A program made the position numbers and the translations under genes. DNA of 64,000 bases from Streptomyces cadmiisoli. GTDB taxonomy: Bacteria; Actinomycetota; Actinomycetes; Streptomycetales; Streptomycetaceae. The notes beneath the pieces are model-generated. The model saw only the letters and a list, made by a program, of their open reading frames with translations, searched no databases and was not told the origin of the DNA. Below are positions 9,099-17,302 of this stretch, piece after piece. The stretch spans positions 3,410,001 to 3,474,000 of the forward strand of contig NZ_CP030073.1 in the NCBI RefSeq assembly GCF_003261055.1. Reading direction: 5' to 3'. The first letter of the stretch is position 1, and each line of letters begins with the position of its first letter.

Positions 9099-9557
9099 CT
9101 ACGCGCCGACCCACTCCTCGGTGCCGTCGGAGAACTTCTGGTGCTTCCAGATGGGCACCTCGTGCTTGAGGTCGTCGATCAGCCTGCGGCAGGCCTCGAA
9201 CGCCTCGGCGCGGTGCGGGCACGACACGCCCACGACGACGGCGAGGTCGCCGATCCGCAGGTCGCCGACCCGGTGCACGGCCGCGAGGGCCCGGACCGGG
9301 TACTCGGCGACGACCTTCTCGGCGATCCGCCGCATCTCGGCCTCGGCGGTGGGATGGCAGGAGTACCCGAGCTGGTCGACGTCGGCTCCCGAGTCGTGGT
9401 TGCGGACCGTTCCCACGAACAGGGCGGTCCCGCCGGAGGCGGCGTCCTCGACGGCCCGGAAGACCTCGTCGACGGAGAGCGGCGTCTCGCGGATGCCGAT
9501 CAGCTTGACGGGGTCCTGCGCGCCCCGCTCACCGGGATGATCGTTCGTGGCTGCCAT
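9099..9557 (-). CDS. moaE: Molybdopterin synthase catalytic subunit MoaE
   Basis: 152-residue large subunit of molybdopterin synthase, which inserts sulfur from MoaD thiocarboxylate into precursor Z. Conserved blocks are present: ALFVGTVRNHD (about 45-55), the HRVG.L.IGDLAVVV core and the active-site VPIWKHQ near the C-terminus. An N-terminal extension of about 15 residues is charged. The start is ATG at 9557; longer in-frame starts exist but the family begins near LIGIRE. No moaD lies beside it, so its partner must be encoded elsewhere. Confidence 0.94.
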   Translation of the reverse strand: MAATNDHPGERGAQDPVKLIGIRETPLSVDEVFRAVEDAASGGTALFVGTVRNHDSGADVDQLGYSCHPTAEAEMRRIAEKVVAEYPVRALAAVHRVGDLRIGDLAVVVGVSCPHRAEAFEACRRLIDDLKHEVPIWKHQKFSDGTEEWVGA

Positions 9558-9757
9558 GGGTCCATCGTGCCCCACACCGCCGACAGCGCGGAATAGCGCT
9601 TTCACCCGCACGCGCGTGGGCGGCCTTGGACTCTCCTACAGGGGCCGCGGAGTGTCCGGTGCCGCCGCGCGGGGGGTGGCGGCGTACCCGCGGACGGCAC
9701 TCGCCGGGGCCCGTTCCGGCCGTTTTCGCCGTCCGTCGGCGCCCGTCGGGGGTGGCG

Positions 9758-10870
9758 TCAGATGCGGCGGCGCGCCTTCCTGGCCCGCCGCACCACGGCC
9801 GCCGCGCCCAGCAGTGCCACGGTCGCGCCCGCCGCGCCCGCCGCGGTGGCGTCCTTGCGTCCGAGGCGGCGCCCGGCGACGGTGTGCCGCCCGGAGACCT
9901 CTTCCAGGAGCTCCGCGAGGACCTCCTCGTTGGTCCACTGCGGCCGCCATCCGGCGTCGTGCAGCCGGCTCCCGCTGACCACCCAGGGGTACATCGTGTA
10001 CGCCAGGTCGCCCGCCGGCGACGGTGTCAGCCCGATCCGGTGCAGCCGGGCCGCAGCTCCCAGGGCGACGGCCGAGGGCAGTTCCATGCGGCGGATCCCG
10101 GTCAGCTCCTCGACCTCCTCCTGCTCCAGCCAGCCGTCGCAGGCGACGGCGAGTTCCCCGTCGACCTTCTCCAGGACGGCGTACTCCAGAGCGCTGCACA
10201 GGTCTTCGACGTGGCAGAACTGCCAGGCGGGCCGCGAGCCGGCCACGACCAGCAGCCGAGGCGACTCGAAGTACCTGGTCAGCGCGGTGTCGGTGCCGCC
10301 GATCAGCACGGCGGGCCGTACCACGGTGACGTTGAGGCCGGGGTGCGCGCGGGGTGCCCGCCGGGCGAGCCGTTCGATCTCCAGCAGGTCTCCGACGCCG
10401 GTGGCCTCGGCGGTGGCGCGCAGCTCGGCGTCCTCGGACAGGGGGAGCTCGTTGTCGGGCAGCGCCCCGTAGACCATGGCGGACGTGCACAGCACGACCC
10501 GGTGGACCCCGGCGGCCGCGGCCGCGGTGAGCACGGTCTGGGTGCCCCGCACGTTGTAGGCCGTCCGGGCGGCGGCGTCGGTCTCCAGATCGAGGTCGAG
10601 TGCGAGATGCACCACCACGTCCGCGCCGCGCAGCTTCTCCGCGATCGCCGGGTCGCGCACGTCGAGGATGTGCCACAGGGCCGCCGCGCACTCCCCGCGC
10701 CGCTCGTCGATGGCGATGACCTGCTTGATCTCCTCGGACGCGGCCAGCCGCGCGGTGAGCAGCGCGCCCACGCCGGTCGCGGCGCCGGTGACAGCGACGA
10801 CGGGCGCGCGGCGGCTGGACGGGGTTGAGTGGTTTCGCGCTGCGCGAACCTGCGGATCTGGGGAACTCAC
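9758..10870 (-). CDS. Extended SDR / NAD(P)-dependent epimerase-like protein with hydrophobic C-terminal tail
   Basis: 370 residues with the Rossmann motif VVAVTGAATGVG (about 26-37), an acidic cofactor-binding turn (AIDERRGE) and DVVVHLALDLD, as in the extended SDR family. The usual YxxxK is not obvious; after the CTSAMVYGA strand the helix lacks a clear Tyr-x3-Lys, so catalysis is uncertain. The C-terminus ends in an Ala/Val-rich helix followed by an Arg/Lys cluster, resembling a tail anchor with positive-inside flank. GTG at 10870 was chosen because GGAG lies 7 nt upstream; upstream codons read poorly. It is divergent from the DUF2342 gene. Confidence 0.85.
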   Translation of the reverse strand: MSSPDPQVRAARNHSTPSSRRAPVVAVTGAATGVGALLTARLAASEEIKQVIAIDERRGECAAALWHILDVRDPAIAEKLRGADVVVHLALDLDLETDAAARTAYNVRGTQTVLTAAAAAGVHRVVLCTSAMVYGALPDNELPLSEDAELRATAEATGVGDLLEIERLARRAPRAHPGLNVTVVRPAVLIGGTDTALTRYFESPRLLVVAGSRPAWQFCHVEDLCSALEYAVLEKVDGELAVACDGWLEQEEVEELTGIRRMELPSAVALGAAARLHRIGLTPSPAGDLAYTMYPWVVSGSRLHDAGWRPQWTNEEVLAELLEEVSGRHTVAGRRLGRKDATAAGAAGATVALLGAAAVVRRARKARRRI

Positions 10871-11062
10871 CGGGTATCTCCAGCGGTTGTCTTCAATACG
10901 AGCGCGAGTGACGCGTGCGTACCAGGTGGCATCCATCCTGCCGCAGGCTGAGAGTCGGCGAAGCACCGAGGCCCGATCCGCGCCGGGTGTCTACGCTGGG
11001 TGGTGTTGTCGGGCAGTCGTGCCGCCGGAAAGAACCGGTGGCCTTACCAGCCGAGGAATCCC

Positions 11063-12493
11063 GTGAGTGACACCCCATTCGGATTCGGCCTTCCGCCGGA
11101 GGAGCCGGAGAACGGCGACGAGGGCAAGGAGAAGGACCAGCAGAGCGGTGGTGGGCAGGGACCGGGCAACCCGTTCGGTTTCGGGCTGCCCGGCGCCGGA
11201 GGCTTTGGTGGCCCCGGGGCGGACAATCCGCTCGCTGCCATGTTCGGTTCGCTGAACCCCACCGACCTGGGCGCCGCCTTCCAGCAGCTGGGCCAGATGC
11301 TCTCGTACGAGGGCGGCCCGGTGAACTGGGACATGGCCAAGCAGATCGCCCGCCAGACGGTCTCGCAGGGCACGTCCGACGGCGCCAAGGACGCGAGCGT
11401 CGGCCCGGCCGAGCGCAAGGCGGTCCAGGACGCCGTCCGGCTGGCGGACCTGTGGCTGGACGACGCCACGTCGCTGCCGTCGGGCGCAGCCTCCGCGGTG
11501 GCGTGGAGCCGCGCGGAGTGGGTCGAGGCGACGCTGCCCGCCTGGCAGGAGCTCGTCGACCCGGTCGCCGAGCGGGTCGGCGCCGCCATGGGCGACGTCC
11601 TGCCGGAGGAGATGCAGGCCATGGCCGGCCCGCTGATCGGCATGATGCGCTCGATGGGCGGCGCGATGTTCGGCACGCAGATCGGGCAGGCGGTGGGCGT
11701 GCTCGCGGGCGAGGTGGTCGGCTCGACCGACATCGGCCTGCCGCTCGGCCCGGCCGGCAAGGCCGCGCTGCTGCCGGTCAACATCGACACGTTCGGCAAG
11801 GACCTCGGCGTGTCCCAGGAGGAGGTGCGGCTGTACCTCGCCCTGCGCGAGGCCGCCCACCAGCGGCTCTTCGCGCACGTGCCGTGGCTGCGCTCGCACC
11901 TGTTCGGCGCGGTCGAGGGGTACGCGCGCGGGATCAAGGTGGACACGGCCAAGCTGGAGGACGTGGTCGGCCAGTTCGACCCGCAGAACCCGGAGCAGTT
12001 GCAGGACGCGCTCCAGCAGGGCATGTTCCAGCCGGAGGACACCCCGGAGCAGAAGGCGGCCCTGGCCCGTCTGGAGACGGCTCTGGCGCTGGTCGAGGGC
12101 TGGGTGGACGCGGTGGTGCACGCGGCGGCGAAGCCCCGTCTGGGCTCGGCGGACGCGCTGCGCGAGACGCTGCGCCGCCGGCGTGCCACGGGCGGTCCGG
12201 CCGAGCAGACGTTCGCCACGCTGATCGGTCTGGAGCTGCGTCCGCGCCGGCTGCGCGACGCGTCCCGGCTGTGGGCGTCGCTGACGGACGCGCGCGGGGT
12301 CGACGGGCGCGACGCGCTGTGGGCGCACCCGGACATGCTGCCGAATGCTTCCGACCTGGACGACCCGGACGGGTTCGTGCACCGCGAGCAGCTCGACTTC
12401 TCCGAGCTGGACCGGATGCTCGGCGAGGCGGCGGACAAGCCCGACCTGACGAAGCGGGACAAGGACGGATCCGAGGGCGACGACGCGTCATGA
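11063..12493 (+). CDS. Zincin-like DUF2342 family protein (putative metal-dependent protease)
   Basis: 476 residues. A Gly/Glu-rich disordered lead (about 1-55) precedes the DUF2342 domain: VNWDMAKQIAR, a Gly/Met-rich segment (GPLIGMMRSMGG), LPVNIDTFG, and the putative zinc helix LREAAHQRLF followed by HVPWL. In this family the usual HEXXH is replaced by a variant E..AH arrangement. GTG at 11063 is preceded by GAGGAA 7 nt upstream. The stop overlaps the start of the Nudix gene by four bases (ATGA), indicating translational coupling. The substrate is unknown. Mycobacteria carry it in the same position relative to PDZ protease and aarF genes. Confidence 0.88.
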   Translation: MSDTPFGFGLPPEEPENGDEGKEKDQQSGGGQGPGNPFGFGLPGAGGFGGPGADNPLAAMFGSLNPTDLGAAFQQLGQMLSYEGGPVNWDMAKQIARQTVSQGTSDGAKDASVGPAERKAVQDAVRLADLWLDDATSLPSGAASAVAWSRAEWVEATLPAWQELVDPVAERVGAAMGDVLPEEMQAMAGPLIGMMRSMGGAMFGTQIGQAVGVLAGEVVGSTDIGLPLGPAGKAALLPVNIDTFGKDLGVSQEEVRLYLALREAAHQRLFAHVPWLRSHLFGAVEGYARGIKVDTAKLEDVVGQFDPQNPEQLQDALQQGMFQPEDTPEQKAALARLETALALVEGWVDAVVHAAAKPRLGSADALRETLRRRRATGGPAEQTFATLIGLELRPRRLRDASRLWASLTDARGVDGRDALWAHPDMLPNASDLDDPDGFVHREQLDFSELDRMLGEAADKPDLTKRDKDGSEGDDAS

Positions 12494-13011
12494 ACCTGTA
12501 CGACGACGCGGTCCTCGTACTCAAGGGCTACAAGGGCCAGCCGGACCTGCGTGACGCCTACCTGGACCATCTCGCATCGCATCCGGACGGCATGTGGAAG
12601 GCGTGCCACGCCGGCCATGTCACGGCGAGTGCCCTGGTGGTGGATCCCGAGCACGGCCGGGTCCTGCTGACGCTGCACAGGAAGCTGCGGATGTGGCTCC
12701 AGATGGGCGGTCACTGCGAGCCCGGCGACACCACGCTGGAGTCGGCGGCCCTGCGGGAGGCGGCGGAGGAGTCGGGGGTGGCGGGCCTGACGCTGCTGCC
12801 CGGTGGCCCGGTGCGGCTGGACCGGCATCCGATCCCGCCGCCGTGCCACTGGCACTTCGACGTGCAGTACGCCGTCCTGGCACCGCCCGGAGCGGTCCAG
12901 GAGATCAGCGACGAGTCCCTGGACCTGCGCTGGTTCGGGTACGACGAGGTGGCCGGCGTGGCGGACGAGTCCGTCGTACGGCTGCTGGAGGCGACGCGCG
13001 CCCGCCTGTGA
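12490..13011 (+). CDS. Nudix hydrolase
   Basis: 173 residues with a Nudix box at about residues 77-101 (GGHCEPGD...ALREAAEESGV). The catalytic REx2EE core is intact; the first acidic position is Asp instead of Glu and there is one extra residue before the Arg-Glu pair, a variant common in actinobacterial paralogs. It hydrolyses some nucleoside diphosphate derivative; the substrate cannot be told from sequence. ATG overlaps the upstream stop (ATGA), so it is expressed with the DUF2342 protein. It is followed by a bidirectional hairpin. Confidence 0.92.
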   Translation: MNLYDDAVLVLKGYKGQPDLRDAYLDHLASHPDGMWKACHAGHVTASALVVDPEHGRVLLTLHRKLRMWLQMGGHCEPGDTTLESAALREAAEESGVAGLTLLPGGPVRLDRHPIPPPCHWHFDVQYAVLAPPGAVQEISDESLDLRWFGYDEVAGVADESVVRLLEATRARL

Positions 13012-13058
13012 ACCCGGGCGGGGCCGGATGTCGGGCAGGACACAGGGCGACAAGCCGT

Positions 13059-13089
13059 GAGGGGCGTCCACGCTCGGCGGACGCCCCTC
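13059..13089. terminator. Bidirectional terminator between Nudix and AIM24 genes
   Basis: Perfect 11-bp stem (13059-13069 with 13079-13089) and a 9-nt loop, between two convergent genes. Confidence 0.8.
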
Positions 13090-13131
13090 CTGCATGCCCT
13101 CGGGCGACTGTCGCCGCCGGTCGTGGACGGG

Positions 13132-13887
13132 TCAGCTCCAGACGTTGCCCTGGTTCTGGCCGCGCGCTCCCTGCTGCCCCATGCCGAACTGCGCGGCGGC
13201 TCCGTGCCCGATCTGGGCGTTCTGCGGCGGCAGCAGTTCGCTGGGCTGGACCAGGGCGTAGCCGGTGCCCATGAAGCTGAGCTCCCAGCCCTCCCCGGTG
13301 CTGCCCCGGCGCCGCCACACCCCGGAGGAGTGGGTCTGCGCCTGCATCTGCACCCGCAGCCCGGTGGACCACGCGACGATCGCGTCGGCGTCACAGTTGA
13401 CGTACCTGTCGGGTGTGACCTGCATCATCAGGGGCGCGCCGGAGGTCATCAGGGCGACCCGGCCGCGTCCGGTGATGTTGAGCTGGTACTTGCCGGACCC
13501 GGAGATGCCGTACAGGCTGTCGACGGCGATGACCTCGTGGTGCAGGGCGGAGTCCATCGCCAGCACGTAGCTGCTGTCGACGGTCAGCCCGTCCTGGTCC
13601 ACCTCCATCACATGGATGTGCTGGGCGAGGTTGGCGAGGAAGACGGTGCCCTGCCCGTGGCAGCGCATCAGGTCCAGGCCCTCGCCGGTGTGCGCACGCG
13701 AGCGTGCGGCGCTGCGGCTCTGGAACTCGGCGTCGAACTCGACGAGCCCCTGGTAGGCGACCATGGTGCCCTTGCGGGCCAGGATGTCGTCGTGGCCCTC
13801 CAGGGTGACGCGCAGCATCTGCTTGTTCTGCAGGCTCCAGCGTTCCTGGGTCTGCTGGTCGTTGTGGGCGAAAAGTGGACTCTGCAT
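13132..13887 (-). CDS. AIM24 family protein (third in operon)
   Basis: 251 residues of the AIM24/TraT-like beta-sandwich family, named after a yeast mitochondrial protein but widespread in bacteria without a defined biochemical role. Typical features are GTMVAYQG, the GEGLDLMRCHGQGTVFLAN strand and NCDADAIVAWS. The C-terminus is Gln/Gly/Asn-rich and probably disordered. ATG 13887 has GGGGGAG 9 nt upstream and lies 16 nt after the preceding AIM24 stop. Three AIM24 copies in a row suggest a hetero-oligomer. No signal peptide. Confidence 0.9.
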   Translation of the reverse strand: MQSPLFAHNDQQTQERWSLQNKQMLRVTLEGHDDILARKGTMVAYQGLVEFDAEFQSRSAARSRAHTGEGLDLMRCHGQGTVFLANLAQHIHVMEVDQDGLTVDSSYVLAMDSALHHEVIAVDSLYGISGSGKYQLNITGRGRVALMTSGAPLMMQVTPDRYVNCDADAIVAWSTGLRVQMQAQTHSSGVWRRRGSTGEGWELSFMGTGYALVQPSELLPPQNAQIGHGAAAQFGMGQQGARGQNQGNVWS

Positions 13888-13903
13888 GGTGTGGTACTCC
13901 CCC

Positions 13904-14584
13904 TCAGCCCCGGACCCGGAGACGGTCGGTGCTGTCCTCGCTGGGCTGGACGACGACGATGCCCTGGCCGGAGAAGGCCATCTGGAACGCCTCGCCGCTG
14001 CCCCGGCCGATCAGTGACTGCGCCTTGAAGCTGCGCTTGCCCTTCACCTTGAGGTTCGGGGACCAGGCGACGAGCGCGTCCGGGTCGACGTAGGTCTCGT
14101 CCTCGCCGCCGCCGCAGTCGACGACGATCGGCTTGCCCCGGGAGGTCAGCGCGACCCAGCCCTGCCCGGAGATCCTGGTGTTCCACAGGCCCTGCCCGGC
14201 GAACTTCGCCAGCCCCTTGACCCGCTCGACACCCCACGTCAGATGCGCGTCGAAGGCGAGCAGGTTGGTGGCGTTGACGGAGATGCCGTCGCCGTTGAGG
14301 TTGATCACGACGACGTTGGCGCCGTAGTCGGCGAGGTAGAGAAGTCCGTCGCCGGAGCACTTCATCAGGGGCGCGCCCTCGCCGGTCGCCCAGTCGCGGG
14401 CGACCTGCCGGACGGCCGGCGGGTTGGGCTCGTACTGGATGAAGCCCTCGTAGGCGACCATCGACCCCACGCGCGCGAGGAGGTCGTTCCCGGTCTGCAT
14501 GGCGACCTTCAGCATGTGGTTGCCGTGGTTGTCCATGCGGGCGGTGACGGGTGCGGGGGCGTGGCCCGCGAGCGGCTGGTTCAT
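13904..14584 (-). CDS. AIM24 family protein (second in operon)
   Basis: 226 residues, a second AIM24 paralog with GSMVAYEGFIQYE, APLMKCSGDGLLYLAD, VDPDALVAWSPNL and the final GEAFQMAFSGQGIVVVQPSE strand. ATG 14584 has GAGGGAGAG about 6 nt upstream. Only 13 nt separate it from the TerD-AIM24 gene before it and 16 nt from the AIM24 gene after it. It contains a GGGED insertion near residue 150 not seen in its neighbours. Role inferred only from operon membership: stress- or membrane-related assembly. Confidence 0.9.
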   Translation of the reverse strand: MNQPLAGHAPAPVTARMDNHGNHMLKVAMQTGNDLLARVGSMVAYEGFIQYEPNPPAVRQVARDWATGEGAPLMKCSGDGLLYLADYGANVVVINLNGDGISVNATNLLAFDAHLTWGVERVKGLAKFAGQGLWNTRISGQGWVALTSRGKPIVVDCGGGEDETYVDPDALVAWSPNLKVKGKRSFKAQSLIGRGSGEAFQMAFSGQGIVVVQPSEDSTDRLRVRG

Positions 14585-14597
14585 GACGGGCTCTCCC

Positions 14598-16346
14598 TCA
14601 GATCTCGTACGGCTGGACGACGATGAAGTTGCCGGGCGCGCCGCGGAACTGGAGGTTGACGCTCTCCCCGGTGTCACCGGGGTAGGCGTTGCGCCGCATC
14701 CGCACCTGGCTGGAGACGACCACCTGGGAGGCGGCCGACCACGCGACCACGGCGTTGCAGTCGGCGAACGTCGTCGGCGTGACCGGCAGCACCACGGGCG
14801 TGCCGTGCGTCTTGACGACGATCGTGCCGGTGCCGGTGAACTGCATCGTGAACAGCGCGCCGCCGGGGATGCCGTGACCCTCGATGCGGCGGATCTCGTA
14901 CTGGAGGCTCTCGTCGAAGGCGAGGACGTTCTCGGCGGAGACGCAGATGCCGTCGCCCTGGAGCTCGATGGGATGCAGCATCGTGGAGTTCTCGGCGAGG
15001 AACACCTGTCCCTGACCGGTGCAACGCATCAGCTGCATCTCCTGGCCGGTCGCGTTGCCGACGATCCGGCCGGCGAATCCGGCGCCCTTGTAGCTGAAGT
15101 CGACCTTGCCCTGGTAGAGCACCATGCTGCCCTGCCGGGCGAGCACGGGCTGGCCACCGATGCCGAGGTCGACACGGACCAGCTTCCGGTTCTGCTGCGT
15201 CCAGCGCTGCCCGGTCGGCGTCTCCCGGAACTTCTGGAGCGCCGCGGCCACACCGGGTGCCTGCCCGGCGCCCTGCGGGACGCCGTACGGAGCGGTCTGC
15301 TGACCGGGGACCTGCCCCGGCGGCTGCTGTCCGAAGCCCGGCGGCGGGGTGGGCTGCCCGTAGCCGGGCGGGGGCGTGGGCTGCCCGTGGCCCGGGGGCG
15401 GCGCGGGGGCCGTCGGGGCCTGCGGCTGGGCATAGCCGGGCGGCAGCGGTGCGGTCTGGCCGGGCGCGCCCTGGCCGTACGGCGGCTGACCGTACGGCGG
15501 CTGCTGCGGGCCGGGCTGGCCGTAGGGCGGTGCGGGCGCCGGGGCGGGCGGGGACACGGACGGGCCGGGCGGCGTCATGGGCGCCACGACCGTCGGCGCG
15601 GTGTGGACCGGGGGTGCGGGTGCCGGAGGCGGGGGCGGGGTGGCCCCCGCGGGGGGCGCGAAGCCCTGCGCCGCGGGCTGCGGGGCAGGGGCGGGCTGCG
15701 GCGCGGGTGCCGCCGGGGCGGCCGGGACGCCGAAAGCGGGCGGCGCGGCCGCCTGCGCGGGCGGCGCGAAACCGGGAGCCCCGCCGCTCTGCGGCTGGGG
15801 CGCGGCCGGCGCCTCCTCCTCCTGGACCTCACCGCCGAAGTTCTTCAGCAGGGCGTCCAGTCCGCCGTCGAAGCCCTGCCCGACGGCGGCGAACCGCCAC
15901 ACGTCCTTCAGGTAGAAGTCGCCCAGCATCACGGCGCGCTCGGTGGAGAACTCCGAGCCGTTGAACGCGTACCGGGCCACCTCCTCGCCACCCGCGACGA
16001 TCCGGATGTAACCGGTGGTGATCTGCGACATCTGTCCGGCGCCGTCGACCGTCGCCGTGAAGGACAGCTTGTGGATCTGCTGCGGGATCCGGTCGAGCGT
16101 GACCCGGAAGGACTCCGTGTCGCCCGCCTGCGCACCCAGCAGCTGAACGGCCTCCTCCGGAGACTTCTGCTGGTTGAAGAAGACGAAGTAGCGGTCGTCC
16201 GACAGCCGTTCGTCGGCGTCCAGACCGAAGCAGCTGATGTCGAAGGTCAGTCCGGGGCCGGAGATCTGCACACCTACGTACAGATCCGTGCCCGCGGTGA
16301 GGTCACTGATCTTGGCCTTGTGGCCGCGCTGGAATTCCCTGGCCAT
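14598..16346 (-). CDS. TerD domain - proline-rich linker - AIM24 domain fusion
   Basis: 582 residues in three parts. Residues about 1-175 form a TerD/stress-response calcium-binding-like domain (MAREFQRGHK start, GLTFDISCFGLD, YFVFFNQ, and the TERAVMLGDFYLKDVWRFAAVGQGF motif). About 180-385 is a Pro/Ala/Gln-rich linker with repeated PPYGQ and PTPPPGYGQ units. About 390-582 is an AIM24 domain (GSMVLYQGKVDF...MQLMRCTGQGQVFLAE...NAVVAWSA). ATG 16346 fits the start of TerD proteins. It leads an operon of three AIM24 genes. TerD proteins act in tellurite, phage and stress responses. The fusion directly links the two families physically. Confidence 0.92.
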   Translation of the reverse strand: MAREFQRGHKAKISDLTAGTDLYVGVQISGPGLTFDISCFGLDADERLSDDRYFVFFNQQKSPEEAVQLLGAQAGDTESFRVTLDRIPQQIHKLSFTATVDGAGQMSQITTGYIRIVAGGEEVARYAFNGSEFSTERAVMLGDFYLKDVWRFAAVGQGFDGGLDALLKNFGGEVQEEEAPAAPQPQSGGAPGFAPPAQAAAPPAFGVPAAPAAPAPQPAPAPQPAAQGFAPPAGATPPPPPAPAPPVHTAPTVVAPMTPPGPSVSPPAPAPAPPYGQPGPQQPPYGQPPYGQGAPGQTAPLPPGYAQPQAPTAPAPPPGHGQPTPPPGYGQPTPPPGFGQQPPGQVPGQQTAPYGVPQGAGQAPGVAAALQKFRETPTGQRWTQQNRKLVRVDLGIGGQPVLARQGSMVLYQGKVDFSYKGAGFAGRIVGNATGQEMQLMRCTGQGQVFLAENSTMLHPIELQGDGICVSAENVLAFDESLQYEIRRIEGHGIPGGALFTMQFTGTGTIVVKTHGTPVVLPVTPTTFADCNAVVAWSAASQVVVSSQVRMRRNAYPGDTGESVNLQFRGAPGNFIVVQPYEI

Positions 16347-16483
16347 GCGTAACGACCGTCCCCCATCCCGAATACAAGTGCGTCGCGCCAGGCTAACGGC
16401 AAACTCGGACACCGGAAGGAGTCGGTACAGACCCGGTACAGAACCACGCCGCGGCAGCCGCGGCACCGCGGTGACCGGCCGGA

Positions 16484-17080
16484 TCACTCACCGCGGGCGC
16501 CGGGCGGATGCGGCAACCGGCCGGCCGCCACCACGCCCTCCAGGTAGCCACGCGCCCGCTCCGTACGCGGGTACGCCTCCAGCAACCGCCAGAAGCGGGG
16601 CCCGTGTCCCGGCACCAGCAGATGCGCCAACTCGTGCAGCAGGACGTAGTCGACGACGTACTCGGGCATGCCCTGCAGCCGGTGCGACAGGCGGATGCTG
16701 CCCTCCGACGGCGTGCAAGAGCCCCAGCGGGTGTTCTGGTTGGTGACCCAGCGCACCGTGGCCGGCCGGGCGCGACCGTCGAAGTACTGCGCGGACAGCT
16801 GCTCCGCACGCGCGGCCAGTTCGGCGTCGCCGAACATCCGCTTGCTCTCCTGGGCGGCGAGTTTGTCGAGCATGACGGTCACCCAGCGCTGCTCCTCGGC
16901 CTCGGACATCCGGGCCGGGATGAGCACGACGGTGCGATCGCCCTCGCGGTACGCGGAGACCGTCCTGCGTCGACGGGTACTCCGGCGCACCTCGATCGCG
17001 CTCGCCCCCGAGCCGCTCGGCGGCGGACTCGTCGTGCTGCGCTGTGGCTTTCCGGCACGATGCAGTGGGTCGGCGGGCAC
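16484..17080 (-). CDS. YgjP-like (DUF45/M48) metallopeptidase
   Basis: 198 residues with the catalytic zinc motif LHELAHLLVPGHGPRFW (about residues 149-165), where the two histidines of HELAH and the later HGPRFW bind zinc and Glu acts as base. The upstream RWGSC segment (about 118-122) is typical of the YgjP/DUF45 family. The N-terminal 45 residues are basic and low complexity. ATG 17080 is the first good start; ribosome binding is weak, and an internal GTG cannot be ruled out. It sits alone, 137 nt downstream of the TerD gene start and divergent from the ThiF gene. Confidence 0.88.
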   Translation of the reverse strand: MPADPLHRAGKPQRSTTSPPPSGSGASAIEVRRSTRRRRTVSAYREGDRTVVLIPARMSEAEEQRWVTVMLDKLAAQESKRMFGDAELAARAEQLSAQYFDGRARPATVRWVTNQNTRWGSCTPSEGSIRLSHRLQGMPEYVVDYVLLHELAHLLVPGHGPRFWRLLEAYPRTERARGYLEGVVAAGRLPHPPGARGE

Positions 17081-17256
17081 GCCCCGACGTTACCCGCTGC
17101 ACACGGGTGAAGTCCCGACCCCGGGGCGGTTCCGTTCCGATCCCCCACCGAGCGTCTGATTTGTACGACAAACGCTCACCCTCTGTGGACAACTCCCACC
17201 CCCGTCCACCCGCGCCGGGCATGCTGGCACTCGAAGCCCAGGGACCTTTCACAGGC

Positions 17257-17302
17257 TACGGGGGCCTGACATGCATCCATACGGGGGCCTGACATGCATC
17301 CA
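17257..17302 (+). repeat. 23-bp perfect tandem duplication spanning the ThiF-gene start codon
   Basis: The same 23 bases (beginning TACGGGGGCC and ending ATGCATCCA) occur at 17257-17279 and 17280-17302. Each copy carries a G-run and an ATG. The first ATG (17271) opens a 12-codon frame that stops just after the real start, so ribosomes starting there would read a tiny overlapping peptide. Confidence 0.92.

Noticed and set aside
8842..9222. Pro/Arg/Ala-rich frames on both strands over the G-rich gap
   Set aside because: Composition simply reflects the tandem repeats; no start signals.
11000..11062. Longer N-terminus for the DUF2342 gene
   Set aside because: The GTG at 11063 has a strong ribosome site, and the extra 21 residues read through non-coding leader.
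17044..17292. 82-codon plus-strand frame before the ThiF gene
   Set aside because: It overlaps the minus-strand YgjP start, has no ribosome site and runs into the duplicated start region.
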